9,820 bases of DNA from Clostridiaceae bacterium (GCA_029256485.1 JAQSXU010000228.1:1-9820), one strand, 5' to 3'. Positions 1-7,364 are shown, numbered from the stretch's first letter. Translations and numbers: made by a program. The notes: generated from the sequence alone by a model not told the origin.

Positions 1-39
1 AGTGAATATATAAACCTTAAGGTAGAGGAGGTGCAGTAG
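1..39 (+). CDS. prp: C-terminal end of probable ribosomal-processing cysteine protease Prp (YsxB), partial
   Basis: An open frame entering from the left edge gives the tail [12 protein letters not shown] and stops at TAG 37-39, one base before the rpmA start. In Firmicutes the gene between rplU (L21) and rpmA (L27) is normally ysxB/prp, the cysteine protease that removes the N-terminal extension of L27. The position and the acidic, hydrophobic tail fit, and the L27 encoded next to it carries the Prp cleavage motif. Only 12 codons are visible and no catalytic residue is in the window, so the identification rests on context. The rpmA ribosome binding site overlaps these last codons. Confidence 0.6.
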   Translation, partial: SEYINLKVEEVQ

Positions 40-40
40 A

Positions 41-343
41 ATGATACTAATAAACCTTCAGTTATTTGCTCATAAAAAAGGAGTAGGTAGCTCAAGAAAT
101 GGTAGAGACAGTGAATCAAAAAGATTAGGAGCCAAAAGCGCTGATGGTCAATTTGTTTTAGCTGGTAATATACTTGTTAGACAAAGAGGAACTAAAATCC
201 ATCCAGGTGAAAATGTTGGAAAAGGCTCAGATGATACTCTTTTTGCAAAGATAGATGGTACAGTTAAATATGAAAGAGTAGGAAAAGATAAGAAAAAAGC
301 TAGTGTTTATCCTTTAAATGTAGAGGAAGTTGCAGCTGAATAA
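41..343 (+). CDS. rpmA: 50S ribosomal protein L27
   Basis: This encodes bacterial large-subunit protein L27, whose N-terminal tail reaches toward the peptidyl-transferase centre. The 100-residue product has the family's hallmark conserved blocks, including [19 protein letters not shown] (about residues 12-30), a DGQFV stretch near residue 35, [14 protein letters not shown] and [18 protein letters not shown]. It begins with the Firmicute-type extension MILINLQLF followed by AHKKG. In Staphylococcus aureus the matching extension is removed by Prp between F and A, which predicts mature L27 starting at Ala10 here. The ATG is preceded by a strong GAGGAGGTG (25-33) with a 7-base spacer. The gene follows the probable prp tail by one base and ends at a clear terminator, so it is probably the last gene of an rplU-prp-rpmA operon. 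Confidence 0.98.
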   Translation: MILINLQLFAHKKGVGSSRNGRDSESKRLGAKSADGQFVLAGNILVRQRGTKIHPGENVGKGSDDTLFAKIDGTVKYERVGKDKKKASVYPLNVEEVAAE

Positions 344-353
344 GTTTAGAGTG

Positions 354-380
354 GGCACCCTGAAAAATGGGTGCCTTTTT
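354..380 (+). terminator. Intrinsic terminator after rpmA
   Basis: A perfect 7-bp GC-rich stem, GGCACCC (354-360) with GGGTGCC (369-375), has an 8-base loop and is followed at once by TTTTT (376-380). It lies 10 bases after the rpmA stop. It should end the ribosomal-protein transcript and separate it from obg. Confidence 0.93.
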
Positions 381-476
381 AAAATAAAAAAAATAAACTA
401 GTAAATACTATATTAAAAGAAAATAAATTTGAAAAGTACACAAAAGTGTTTACGTAATAGATGTAATCTATAAAAA

Positions 477-484
477 AGAGGTGG
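477..484 (+). promoter_or_regulatory. obg ribosome binding site, decides the start
   Basis: AGAGGTGG lies 5 bases before ATG 490. An in-frame GTG at 481 is part of this Shine-Dalgarno sequence, so it is very unlikely to be the start codon. The choice of ATG 490 also gives the usual family N-terminus, MFID. Confidence 0.8.
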
Positions 485-489
485 AAAAA

Positions 490-1764
490 ATGTTTATTGA
501 TACAGCTAAGATATTTGTTAAATCTGGTGACGGCGGTAATGGTTCAATATCTTTTAGAAGAGAAAAGTACATTGCTTTTGGAGGACCAGACGGCGGTGAT
601 GGTGGAAAGGGAGGCAGTGTAATACTTATTGCAGATCCCAATATAACCACATTACTTGATTTTACATATAAAAGGAAGTATGTTGCAGAAAAGGGCGTAG
701 ATGGTGCAGGATCTAAATGCTACGGCAGAAATGGAGAAGATCTAATAATTAAAGTTCCAATGGGCACTATCATTAAGGATGGTGAAAGCAACAAAATAAT
801 GGCAGATTTATCTCATCCAAACGATGAATACATTGTAGCAAAGGGAGGAAAAGGAGGAAAAGGTAATGTGAAGTTTACAACACCAACAAGGCAGGCACCT
901 GATTTTGCAGAACCTGGTATGCCGGGGGAAGAAAGATGGATTGTGCTGGAACTAAAGATATTGGCAGATGTAGGACTTTTAGGATTTCCTAATGTAGGTA
1001 AGTCTACTATACTTTCTGTTGTATCCAAAGCTAGGCCTAAAATAGCAAATTACCATTTTACAACATTAAAACCAAACCTTGGTGTTGTTGCAATGCCAGG
1101 TATTCAAAGCTTTGTAATGGCTGATATACCGGGAATAATTGAAGGTGCATCAGAGGGGGTTGGATTAGGATTAGATTTCTTAAGGCATATCGAAAGAACT
1201 AGATTGCTTATACATGTTGTAGATATAAGTGGAACTGAAGGAAGAGATCCTTACGAAGACTTTTTAAAGATTAATGAAGAACTTAAAAACTATAGTGTAA
1301 AGTTGTGGGATAGACCTCAAATAGTTGCAGCTAATAAGTGTGATATGCTTTATGATGAAAGTGTGTTCCAGGAATTTAAGGCTAAAGTTGAAAAACTTGG
1401 ATTTAAAAATGTATTTAAAATATCTGCAGCAACCAATCAGGGCTTAGAAGAATTAATTAAAGAAGCAGCAAGAATACTATCTACAATTCCAATAACAGAC
1501 TTAGAAATAAGTGAAGAGGACAGATTTGTTGAAGAAGAAAAGAGATTTACTTATGAAATACGAAAAGAAGGAAATGTTTTTATTATACAGGGAAGCTTTG
1601 TAGACAGATTATTAGCTAGCGTTAATGTAAATGACCCTGATGAATTAAGATATTTTCACAAGGTACTTAATAATAAAGGTGTAATGATTAAACTCAGGGA
1701 AATGGGTATAAAAGACGGTGATTATGTAAGGCTTAATGATTTTGAATTTGAATATTTACTTTAA
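490..1764 (+). CDS. obg: GTPase Obg (ribosome-assembly / stress GTPase)
   Basis: Obg is an essential cytoplasmic GTPase that acts in 50S subunit maturation and has links to the stringent response. The 424-residue product matches the usual Firmicute length. The N-terminal glycine-rich OBG domain (about 1-157) has the repeats [19 protein letters not shown] and GGKGGKGN. The G domain follows, with G1 GFPNVGKS at 165-172, G3 DIPG at 212-215, G4 NKCD at 282-285 and G5 SAA near 312. A C-terminal OCT domain occupies about 343-424 and ends in the typical [10 protein letters not shown]. An upstream in-frame GTG (481) lies inside the Shine-Dalgarno, so ATG 490 is the chosen start. Downstream yhbY begins 18 bases after the stop, suggesting co-transcription. 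No strong promoter is obvious in the 109-base gap after the rpmA terminator. Confidence 0.98.
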   Translation: MFIDTAKIFVKSGDGGNGSISFRREKYIAFGGPDGGDGGKGGSVILIADPNITTLLDFTYKRKYVAEKGVDGAGSKCYGRNGEDLIIKVPMGTIIKDGESNKIMADLSHPNDEYIVAKGGKGGKGNVKFTTPTRQAPDFAEPGMPGEERWIVLELKILADVGLLGFPNVGKSTILSVVSKARPKIANYHFTTLKPNLGVVAMPGIQSFVMADIPGIIEGASEGVGLGLDFLRHIERTRLLIHVVDISGTEGRDPYEDFLKINEELKNYSVKLWDRPQIVAANKCDMLYDESVFQEFKAKVEKLGFKNVFKISAATNQGLEELIKEAARILSTIPITDLEISEEDRFVEEEKRFTYEIRKEGNVFIIQGSFVDRLLASVNVNDPDELRYFHKVLNNKGVMIKLREMGIKDGDYVRLNDFEFEYLL

Positions 1765-1782
1765 AATACAAGGAGAGATATA

Positions 1783-2073
1783 ATGATTACAAGCAAACAA
1801 AGGAGTTTTTTAAGATCACTTGCCAATAATATGGAACCAATATTTCATTTAGGTAAAGCAGGTATAGAAGAGAACTTTTTAAAACAAATTGATGATGCAT
1901 TAGAATCTAGAGAACTTATTAAAATTTCCATTTTAAATAATAGTGACTATGAAGCTAGAGAGGCATCTGATGCTATATGTGAAGAATTACATTGTGAAGG
2001 CATTCAAGCTATTGGAAATAAGGTAGTTCTTTATAGAAAATCTACCAAGAAACCTAAAATAGAATTGCCATAA
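1783..2073 (+). CDS. yhbY: YhbY-family CRM-domain RNA-binding protein
   Basis: This 96-residue protein is essentially one CRM (chloroplast RNA splicing and ribosome maturation) domain, the same size as B. subtilis YqeI. It opens with the family-typical SKQRSFLRSLANNMEPIFHLGKAGI. The glycine-containing loop LGKAGIEENF (about 24-33) is the expected RNA-contact motif. The C-terminal half holds a pattern common to the family: a hydrophobic IKISILNN strand, then a helix, then IQAIGNKVVLYR. Family members associate with pre-ribosomal particles, so a ribosome-assembly role next to obg makes sense, although the exact function is less well established. The start is supported by AGGAGA (1771-1776) six bases upstream. 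nadD begins only three bases after the stop. Confidence 0.95.
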   Translation: MITSKQRSFLRSLANNMEPIFHLGKAGIEENFLKQIDDALESRELIKISILNNSDYEAREASDAICEELHCEGIQAIGNKVVLYRKSTKKPKIELP

Positions 2074-2076
2074 GAT

Positions 2077-2682
2077 ATGACCAAAAAGGCTATATTTGGA
2101 GGAACTTTTGATCCAATTCACAATGGACATCTTCATATTGCTTTTCAGGCGTTATATAATTTAAACTTAGAAGAGATAATTTTTATGCCAAGTGGGAATC
2201 CTCCACACAAGGTTGGTAAGAAAATAACTAATAGTTCTATTAGATACGAATTAATTAAAATGGCAATAAGAGAAGAAAAAAGATTTACCATCAGTGACTA
2301 TGAAATAAATAACAAGGAATTAAGCTACACATATAAAACTTTATCATATTATAAGGCAAAAGAACCAGATACAGAATGGTACTTTTTGACGGGTTCTGAC
2401 TGCTTAATGGAATTAGATACCTGGAAAAGCGTAGATAAAATTTTTTCTCTTTGTAATTTTGTGGTATTTAATAGAACTGGTTATAAGATGGAAGACTTCA
2501 TGGCTCAAAGAGATAAAGTTGAAAAACAATATAATTCTAAAGTTTTATATTTAGATATGCCTGTATTAGATATTTCTTCAACAGGTATAAAAGAAGCAAT
2601 AAAAAATCATGAAAATATAAGTTATCTTATGCCGGCTGGTGTGTATAACACCATATTACAATTAGGGTTATATAATGAATAA
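2077..2682 (+). CDS. nadD: Nicotinate-nucleotide adenylyltransferase
   Basis: NadD transfers AMP from ATP to nicotinate mononucleotide to make deamido-NAD, the shared late step of NAD synthesis. The 201-residue product is a nucleotidyltransferase alpha/beta-phosphodiesterase-fold enzyme. The N-terminal GGTFDPIHNGH block (residues 8-18) contains the HxGH nucleotide-binding motif at 15-18. PSGNPPHK near 45-52 fits the substrate loop, and ISSTGIK at 166-172 is the second family signature. The ATG lies three bases after the yhbY stop and has no recognisable Shine-Dalgarno, so translation is probably coupled to yhbY. The N-terminal alignment to the GGTFDP motif leaves little room for another start. 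Its stop overlaps a hairpin at 2681-2711. Confidence 0.97.
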   Translation: MTKKAIFGGTFDPIHNGHLHIAFQALYNLNLEEIIFMPSGNPPHKVGKKITNSSIRYELIKMAIREEKRFTISDYEINNKELSYTYKTLSYYKAKEPDTEWYFLTGSDCLMELDTWKSVDKIFSLCNFVVFNRTGYKMEDFMAQRDKVEKQYNSKVLYLDMPVLDISSTGIKEAIKNHENISYLMPAGVYNTILQLGLYNE

Positions 2683-2711
2683 TAGCAAAGGAATATATGT
2701 TCTTTGCTATT
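2681..2711 (+). terminator. Hairpin at the nadD stop, possible weak terminator or attenuator
   Basis: A perfect 10-bp inverted repeat, AATAGCAAAG (2681-2690) and CTTTGCTATT (2702-2711), has an 11-base loop. Its left arm overlaps the nadD stop codon. It is not followed by a proper T run, only TAATTATG. It may reduce read-through into yqeK or protect a 3' end rather than terminate fully. Confidence 0.4.
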
Positions 2712-2791
2712 AATTATGTGTAATTGTGGATAATTATAGAAAATTGGTGTAAAATAACCTATATATTATTTTGGGATTGAGGGTAAAAAAT

Positions 2792-3361
2792 ATGTGGAAC
2801 GAAGATTCAATAATTAATTATTTAGAAAAAAATTTAAACAATCATAGATATATACACAGTTTGAACGTGAGTAAAACAGCAGTGAAGTTGGCGGAACTAT
2901 ATGGCGCTGATATTAATAAAGCTAAAATTGCAGGTTTAATTCATGATTGTGCAAAAAAGTTATCAAATGAAGAACTATTAATTATATTTAAAAATAACAA
3001 TATTAAAGTAGATGCAGTTTCTATAAATAGTCCCCAGCTTCTTCATGGATGGGCTGCTGCTATAATTGCAGAGCAGACAATGGGTATTAATGATGAAGAA
3101 ATTCTCAGTGCAGTTAAATATCATACTACTGGTAAAAAGAACATGAGTCTTCTTGAAAAGATTATATATATTGCTGATTATATAGAACCAGGCAGGGACT
3201 TTGAAGGTGTAGATGAATTGAGAAAAATGGCCTATGAAAGTTTGGATGAAGGACTTCTAAAGGCTTTTGACTCAACAATAGAATATGTCATTGAAAGAAA
3301 TCAACTTATTCATTTGGACACAATAGAAGGAAGAAACTTTTTATTAATAAATAAAAAATAG
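2792..3361 (+). CDS. yqeK: YqeK-family HD-domain hydrolase (probable Ap4A hydrolase)
   Basis: This is a metal-dependent HD-domain protein of the bacterial YqeK family. Members in B. subtilis and S. aureus split diadenosine tetraphosphate symmetrically into two ADP. From ATG 2792 the product is 189 residues, the usual family length. The HD-fold metal ligands are in place: His22 (HRYIHS), His51-Asp52 (GLIHDCAKK), His85 (LHGWAAA), His111 (KYHTTG) and Asp129 (YIADYIEPGRDF). A longer frame opens at TTG 2771 but its first codons lie on the ribosome binding site GAGGG (2779-2783), which is 8 bases before ATG 2792, so I prefer the shorter form. yqeK next to nadD is a common Firmicute arrangement. The LCP gene begins 8 bases after its stop, suggesting a shared transcript. 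Confidence 0.94.
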   Translation: MWNEDSIINYLEKNLNNHRYIHSLNVSKTAVKLAELYGADINKAKIAGLIHDCAKKLSNEELLIIFKNNNIKVDAVSINSPQLLHGWAAAIIAEQTMGINDEEILSAVKYHTTGKKNMSLLEKIIYIADYIEPGRDFEGVDELRKMAYESLDEGLLKAFDSTIEYVIERNQLIHLDTIEGRNFLLINKK

Positions 3362-3369
3362 GTGATATA

Positions 3370-4599
3370 ATGGCAAAAAGAAATAAATCCAATAAGTTAA
3401 AAATAATAATTTCTCTAATGGTTGTTTTGCTTATATGTTTTAGTGGATTTTTTTATTATTATCTTCTGGGCATTAGTAAAGACAGTAAAAGTGTAAAGAC
3501 TAAGCCAGTAAAAAATGATTCTCCGGTAAATATATTAGTTTCAGGGGTAGATATTGGAGACCCGTCTTTAAAAGGAAGTAATATACCTAAAAGAACGGAT
3601 ACAATAATTTTGATGAACTATAATCCTGATAATGATGAAATAAACATTGTCTCTATTCCAAGAGATACACTTATAAGGATAAATGGTAAAAATGAGAAAA
3701 TAAATGCTGCTAATGCCATAGGCGGACAGGATATGTTAATACAATCAGTTGAGCAGCTTTTTGATATTGATATAAATTACTATGGAAAAGTTGATTATGA
3801 GGGATTTGATAAAATAATAGATACAATCGGGGGAATAGATGTAGTCATTAAGCAGAATATGAATTATGATGATGCATCACAAAATCTGCATATACATTTT
3901 AAAAAAGGTGAGAAAGTCCATCTGGATGGAAAAAAAGCAGAAGAATTTTTTAGATGGAGAAAAAATAACGATGGAACCGGACTTGCTGATGGAGATTTAG
4001 GAAGAATTGAAAACCAGCATGAGTTTATAGGAAAAGTTGTAGATAAATTTAAAAGTCCCTTAATTATGACTAAGATACCATCTATTTTATCCACTGTGTC
4101 TAAATACAGCGAAACAAATATGCAGCCAGAAGAAATGATTAAATATGCATATTTAATATCTAAAACAGACAAATCAAAAATTACAATTTCAACTATAAAA
4201 GGGGATCCTGTATATGTAAATGACATATCATACTTTGCATATAATGAAAAAAGTAATACTGAATTATTAAGGAAAATACATGGTGATAATTCAAGTTCAG
4301 TAAATACCTCTGGCAGTGCAAATGAATATAGAAAAAGTTTAAAAATTCAAGTTTTAAATGGAACCAATATAAATGGATTAGCAAAGGAATATGCAGATAA
4401 ATTAAAACAAAAGGGATACACAAATATAGTTACAGGCAACGGTACAAAAACCATTAAATCGAAAGCTGTTTTATATGGCGCTGATAAAGAATATACAGAT
4501 ATAATTAAACAGGATGTTGGATTAAGTAATGTTGAAATTAGTCAGCAAAAAAATGAAAATTTTGATATAATAGTGATACTTGGAGAGGATTACAAATAG
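3370..4599 (+). CDS. LytR-CpsA-Psr (LCP) family cell-wall glycopolymer ligase
   Basis: LCP proteins attach undecaprenyl-linked anionic polymers such as teichoic acids or capsule to peptidoglycan on the outer face of the membrane. The 409-residue product has a lysine-rich start and then one membrane segment (about 10-34), giving a cytoplasm-in, outside-out topology. The LCP domain covers about 50-250. Its conserved charged sites are visible: RTD at 75-77, PRD at 97-99, FRWRKNND starting near 194 and GDLGRIENQ around 208-216. A Ser/Asn-rich linker near 305-320 leads to a C-terminal LytR_C-type domain (about 322-409) starting LKIQVLNGT. AGGTG (3360-3364) overlaps the yqeK stop and places the start 5 bases on. 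The polymer it transfers cannot be told from the sequence. Confidence 0.94.
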   Translation: MAKRNKSNKLKIIISLMVVLLICFSGFFYYYLLGISKDSKSVKTKPVKNDSPVNILVSGVDIGDPSLKGSNIPKRTDTIILMNYNPDNDEINIVSIPRDTLIRINGKNEKINAANAIGGQDMLIQSVEQLFDIDINYYGKVDYEGFDKIIDTIGGIDVVIKQNMNYDDASQNLHIHFKKGEKVHLDGKKAEEFFRWRKNNDGTGLADGDLGRIENQHEFIGKVVDKFKSPLIMTKIPSILSTVSKYSETNMQPEEMIKYAYLISKTDKSKITISTIKGDPVYVNDISYFAYNEKSNTELLRKIHGDNSSSVNTSGSANEYRKSLKIQVLNGTNINGLAKEYADKLKQKGYTNIVTGNGTKTIKSKAVLYGADKEYTDIIKQDVGLSNVEISQQKNENFDIIVILGEDYK

Positions 4600-4637
4600 A
4601 GAAATCTCCATAATATTTAAATAGGGAGGACATATTC

Positions 4638-5018
4638 ATGGAAAAAAAGATTATTAGTACAAAAAATGCCCCAGGAGCTATTGGACCATATTCGCAAGCT
4701 GTCAAAGTGGGTAACTTTTTATTTACATCTGGTCAGATACCTTTAGATCCAGCAACGGGAGAACTTGTAAATAATGATGTAAAAAAGGCTGCAGAAAGAT
4801 CATTGGAAAACATTAAAGGAATACTGGAGGCAGCTGGTACTTCATTTGACAAAGTAGTTAAAACCACAGTCTATGTAAGTAATCTGGATAATTTTAATGC
4901 AGTAAACGAAGTTTATGGTAAGTATTTTTTAACTGATATGCCGGCAAGATCCTGTGTAGAAGTAAAACTACCCAAAAATGCTTTAGTTGAAATTGAAGTA
5001 ATAGCTTTAGTAGATTAG
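4638..5018 (+). CDS. ridA: RidA-family reactive enamine/imine deaminase
   Basis: RidA (YjgF/YER057c/UK114) speeds hydrolysis of reactive enamine/imine intermediates, such as 2-aminoacrylate released by PLP enzymes, to ketoacids and ammonia. The product is 126 residues, the normal length. It starts with the typical NAPGAIGPYSQAVK (10-23), followed by GNFLFTSGQIPLDPATGEL. The C-terminal signature PARSCVEVKLPKNALVEIE carries the catalytic arginine expected for deaminase-active members at Arg104. GGGAGG (4624-4629) lies 8 bases upstream of the ATG. It starts 38 bases after the LCP stop with no terminator between them, so it may be read from the upstream operon, and it ends at a clear terminator. 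Confidence 0.97.
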   Translation: MEKKIISTKNAPGAIGPYSQAVKVGNFLFTSGQIPLDPATGELVNNDVKKAAERSLENIKGILEAAGTSFDKVVKTTVYVSNLDNFNAVNEVYGKYFLTDMPARSCVEVKLPKNALVEIEVIALVD

Positions 5019-5025
5019 TTATTTA

Positions 5026-5063
5026 TATGGTGAGCAGTTTTTACTGTTCACTATATTTTTATT
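5026..5063 (+). terminator. Intrinsic terminator after ridA
   Basis: The arms TATGGTGAGCAG (5026-5037) and CTGTTCACTATA (5044-5055) pair over about 12 bp with two G-U pairs and a 6-base loop. TTTTTATT (5056-5063) follows. It lies 8 bases after the ridA stop and probably ends the obg-to-ridA transcript. Confidence 0.85.
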
Positions 5064-5076
5064 AGAATAGGAGATT

Positions 5077-5985
5077 TTGAAGGAAAATAAATTGAGTTTT
5101 ATTGTAGATGAACAGTCAAATGATATGCTATTAAAGGAATATTTAAAGTTTAATATGAAACTTTCAGGGAGAATGATAAGATTAGCAGCAAGGGAGGAAA
5201 GAATATTTGTTAATGATAAAAAAGTTAATTTAAAATATACCTTAAATTCTGGAGATTCAATTGATATATTAATTGGCAGGGATGAAAGTCAAAATATTGA
5301 ACCTGAAAAAATGGATATAGATGTAGTTTACGAGGATGAAGACATAATAGTATTAAATAAACAGCCGGGAATTGTTGTTCACCCTACCAGAAGCCATCCA
5401 ACTGGAACAATAGCAAATGGATTAACATATTATTATAAGGAAAAAGGAGAAAATTGTATAGTTAGATTAGTTAGCAGATTAGATATGGACACATCAGGAT
5501 TATTGCTGTTAGCTAAAAATCAATTTGCACATATGTCACTAGCTAGAGACATGAATTTAGACAGTTTTCAAAAGGAATACGTAGCTGTGGTACATGGAAA
5601 TTTAATAAATAAAATTGGAACCATTAATGAGCCAATATATAGACCTTTAGAAGATAGTATAAAGAGAATTGTTGATGCAAGGGGACAAGATAGTATAACT
5701 CACTATGAAGTAGTAAACAGTTATAAAAATGGTGATGTTGTAGGATTAAAACTTGAAACGGGAAGAACCCATCAAATAAGAGTGCATTTAACTCATTTAG
5801 GCCATCCTTTATTTGGAGATTCATTGTATTGTAATTACAATGATGATGATTACATATTAAGACAAGCATTACATGCCAGTAAACTAACGTTTCCACACCC
5901 TAAAACAAGAGAATTAATGAAAATTGAAATAGATTTACCACATGATATGAAGAATTTAATAGAATTATTAAAAGCAGGTAATTAA
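5077..5985 (+). CDS. RluA/RluD-family RNA pseudouridine synthase
   Basis: This enzyme family isomerises specific uridines to pseudouridine in rRNA or tRNA. The roughly 300-residue product has an N-terminal S4-like RNA-binding region (about 15-72, with SGRMIRLAAREERIFVNDK) and then the catalytic domain. Motif II reads SRLDMDTSGLLLLAK, with the catalytic aspartate at residue 136. LETGRTHQIRVHLTHLGHPL is the downstream family motif. Many relatives have His or Asn where Ser precedes RLD here; the essential RLD is intact. The start is uncertain: TTG 5077 has AGGAG only three bases upstream, while in-frame TTG 5092 has GAAGGA (5079-5084) seven bases upstream and would give 297 residues. A TAG at 5068 rules out earlier starts. 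The rRNA target cannot be assigned from sequence alone. Confidence 0.94.
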   Translation: MKENKLSFIVDEQSNDMLLKEYLKFNMKLSGRMIRLAAREERIFVNDKKVNLKYTLNSGDSIDILIGRDESQNIEPEKMDIDVVYEDEDIIVLNKQPGIVVHPTRSHPTGTIANGLTYYYKEKGENCIVRLVSRLDMDTSGLLLLAKNQFAHMSLARDMNLDSFQKEYVAVVHGNLINKIGTINEPIYRPLEDSIKRIVDARGQDSITHYEVVNSYKNGDVVGLKLETGRTHQIRVHLTHLGHPLFGDSLYCNYNDDDYILRQALHASKLTFPHPKTRELMKIEIDLPHDMKNLIELLKAGN

Positions 5986-6007
5986 AGATAAACAATACAT
6001 AAAATTA

Positions 6008-6060
6008 ACTTAAACAGTATGAAAAAAGATAATTTTAATGCTTTTTCATGCTGTATAAGT
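6008..6060. terminator. Long bidirectional hairpin between convergent genes
   Basis: Arms at 6008-6028 and 6041-6060 are nearly perfect reverse complements, ACTTAAACAGTATGAAAAAAG against ACTTATACAGCATGAAAAAG, with one mismatch, one G-U pair and one extra A. The loop is about 12 bases. Placed between the convergent pseudouridine synthase and carboxypeptidase genes, it probably serves as a terminator for both. The T runs beyond each arm are short, so efficiency is uncertain. Confidence 0.7.
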
Positions 6061-6063
6061 TAT

Positions 6064-7284
6064 TTATCGTATTCTTGCTTTCCTATATTTTATATAGGCA
6101 AAGCTTATAACAGCTACAATTAATATAGTAGATGCAGCTATGTAGAAATTATTATTACTTTTATTTGAAACTACACTTTCAATGGACGAAGTTAAATTGT
6201 GGTCAATGGAACTGGCTAAAGCATAACTTTGTGAATTTTTATCGGAGCGTACAGTTACCTTACCAACAATATCTCCCTTGTGAATTTTCTTTAAAGCTAA
6301 ATCACTTTCAGTACTTATATCTATATTTGGCTTTAATGTACTACCTTTCTCTTTAACATAATATATATCCTCATTAGCAAGCAGAGGAATTTCTATACCA
6401 TTTTTCTTATAATTTGAAATTAAATCACCTTTGCTGTAAAGCTTTACTAAATCATATGTGTTGAAACCATAATTTAATAATGCAGGGGCATCATCAAAAA
6501 ATGTTTTATTTTTGTCATGTACTAAAGCTACAATTAATCTGTGACCATCTTTTGTAGCACTGGCAACATAAGAATGGTCGGACTGAACAGTATATCCTGT
6601 TTTCCCGCCTTCACACCCTTCATAATAGTATTTTGACCCCTTTTGAATTAATTTATTTTCGTTCCATAATGGCCTTTCCAAAGTACTTTTATTTGTAGGT
6701 GCAATTTTATAACTTTGAGTAGTTGCTATTTTTGTATATTCGCTATTTAAAACAAGCTGTCTCATGATAAGAGCCAGATCTTTTGCAGAAGTTTTATGAT
6801 TTGGATTAAATAAACCGCTGGGATTAACAAAGTTTGTATCCTTACATCCAAGTTCTAAGGCTCTAGAATTCATTTTTTCCGCAAATTTATCCATTGAACC
6901 GCTAATGTACTCTGCAAGTGCCTCAGCACAATCATTTGCAGAGACTAAAATAAGGCCATACAGTAAATCTCTAACTGTAATTTTTTCACCCTCAAATATG
7001 TATATTTTACTGCCGTCTGCTAGTGGGGGATTTTTACCCACTGTAACAACATCATCCAAATTACAATTCTCTAAAGTTAATAAGGCTGTCATAATTTTTG
7101 TAGTAGAGGCTGGTGGATATGCTGTGTCCATATTCTTTCCGTAAAGAACCTCACCAGTAGTAGCATCCATCAATACGGCACTATCAGCTGATACTGTAGG
7201 AGGGTTATCCTTTGCATATACCAAACCACTAAAGTTAGACAAAACTAATAAACAAATCATCAGTAGTACTACAAATTTTCTCAT
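6064..7284 (-). CDS. D-alanyl-D-alanine carboxypeptidase (penicillin-binding protein 5/6 type)
   Basis: This low-molecular-mass penicillin-binding protein trims the terminal D-Ala from peptidoglycan stem pentapeptides outside the membrane. From ATG 7284 the product is 406 residues. A signal peptide (1-24, ending VYA) is followed by the peptidase S11 domain. The three active-site motifs are present: STTK at 60-63 (nucleophile Ser60), SAN at 115-117 and KTG at 228-230. A C-terminal PBP5-type beta domain follows (about 275-365). The protein ends with a hydrophobic segment (FYIAASTILIVAVISFAYI) and the basic tail KYRKARIR. That tail fits a true membrane anchor rather than an amphipathic helix. 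An upstream in-frame TTG (7296) overlaps the GGAGG ribosome binding site, so ATG is preferred. It is related to dacF/dacA products; I do not assign one symbol. Confidence 0.96.
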   Translation of the reverse strand: MRKFVVLLMICLLVLSNFSGLVYAKDNPPTVSADSAVLMDATTGEVLYGKNMDTAYPPASTTKIMTALLTLENCNLDDVVTVGKNPPLADGSKIYIFEGEKITVRDLLYGLILVSANDCAEALAEYISGSMDKFAEKMNSRALELGCKDTNFVNPSGLFNPNHKTSAKDLALIMRQLVLNSEYTKIATTQSYKIAPTNKSTLERPLWNENKLIQKGSKYYYEGCEGGKTGYTVQSDHSYVASATKDGHRLIVALVHDKNKTFFDDAPALLNYGFNTYDLVKLYSKGDLISNYKKNGIEIPLLANEDIYYVKEKGSTLKPNIDISTESDLALKKIHKGDIVGKVTVRSDKNSQSYALASSIDHNLTSSIESVVSNKSNNNFYIAASTILIVAVISFAYIKYRKARIR

Positions 7285-7289
7285 TATTA

Positions 7290-7294
7290 CCTCC
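7290..7294 (-). promoter_or_regulatory. Ribosome binding site of the carboxypeptidase gene, decides the start
   Basis: On the minus strand GGAGG lies 5 bases before ATG 7284-7282. The upstream in-frame TTG (7296-7294) abuts and overlaps this site, so a start there would lack its own ribosome binding site. Confidence 0.8.
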
Positions 7295-7313
7295 AATTAT
7301 TCCGCTAAGTGTA

Positions 7314-7342
7314 ATTATATCAAAAAAAATATATATTAGCGA
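7314..7342 (-). promoter_or_regulatory. Probable sigma-A promoter of the carboxypeptidase gene (extended -10)
   Basis: Read on the minus strand, TGATATAAT at 7322-7314 is a consensus extended -10 (TGN plus TATAAT). A T-rich 17-base spacer separates it from a weak -35 match, TCGCTA (7342-7337). Transcription would begin near 7307, leaving a leader of about 22 bases with the GGAGG site. The good vegetative match argues against purely sporulation-sigma control. Confidence 0.65.
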
Positions 7343-7364
7343 CAATATTTTATAAAAATATGTC
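7341..7364. repeat. Imperfect palindrome between divergent genes, possible operator
   Basis: A 24-base dyad begins GACA and ends TGTC around an A/T-rich core, with 9 of 12 position pairs complementary. It lies upstream of the -10 of the minus-strand carboxypeptidase gene and about 45 bases before the comEA start. It could bind a dimeric regulator or simply reflect AT-rich bias. Confidence 0.35.

Noticed and set aside
429..467. Promoter for obg, TTGAAA (429-434) with CGTAAT or TGTAAT downstream
   Set aside because: Spacing and box quality do not agree for any one pair; a promoter is expected after the rpmA terminator but I cannot place it.
813..1028. Minus-strand open frame inside obg, rich in proline and serine
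   Set aside because: The Pro-rich composition is the reverse complement of the Obg glycine repeats; no independent coding evidence.
2724..2769. Promoter before yqeK (TTGTGG or TTGGTG with TGTAAA or TATTAT)
   Set aside because: Only weak boxes or wrong spacing; in an 80%-plus AT-looking stretch such matches are expected by chance.
3864..4226. Long open frame on the minus strand inside the LCP gene
   Set aside because: It lies opposite a well-supported gene, has no ribosome binding site or recognisable domain, and its composition is what antisense reading of AT-rich coding DNA gives.
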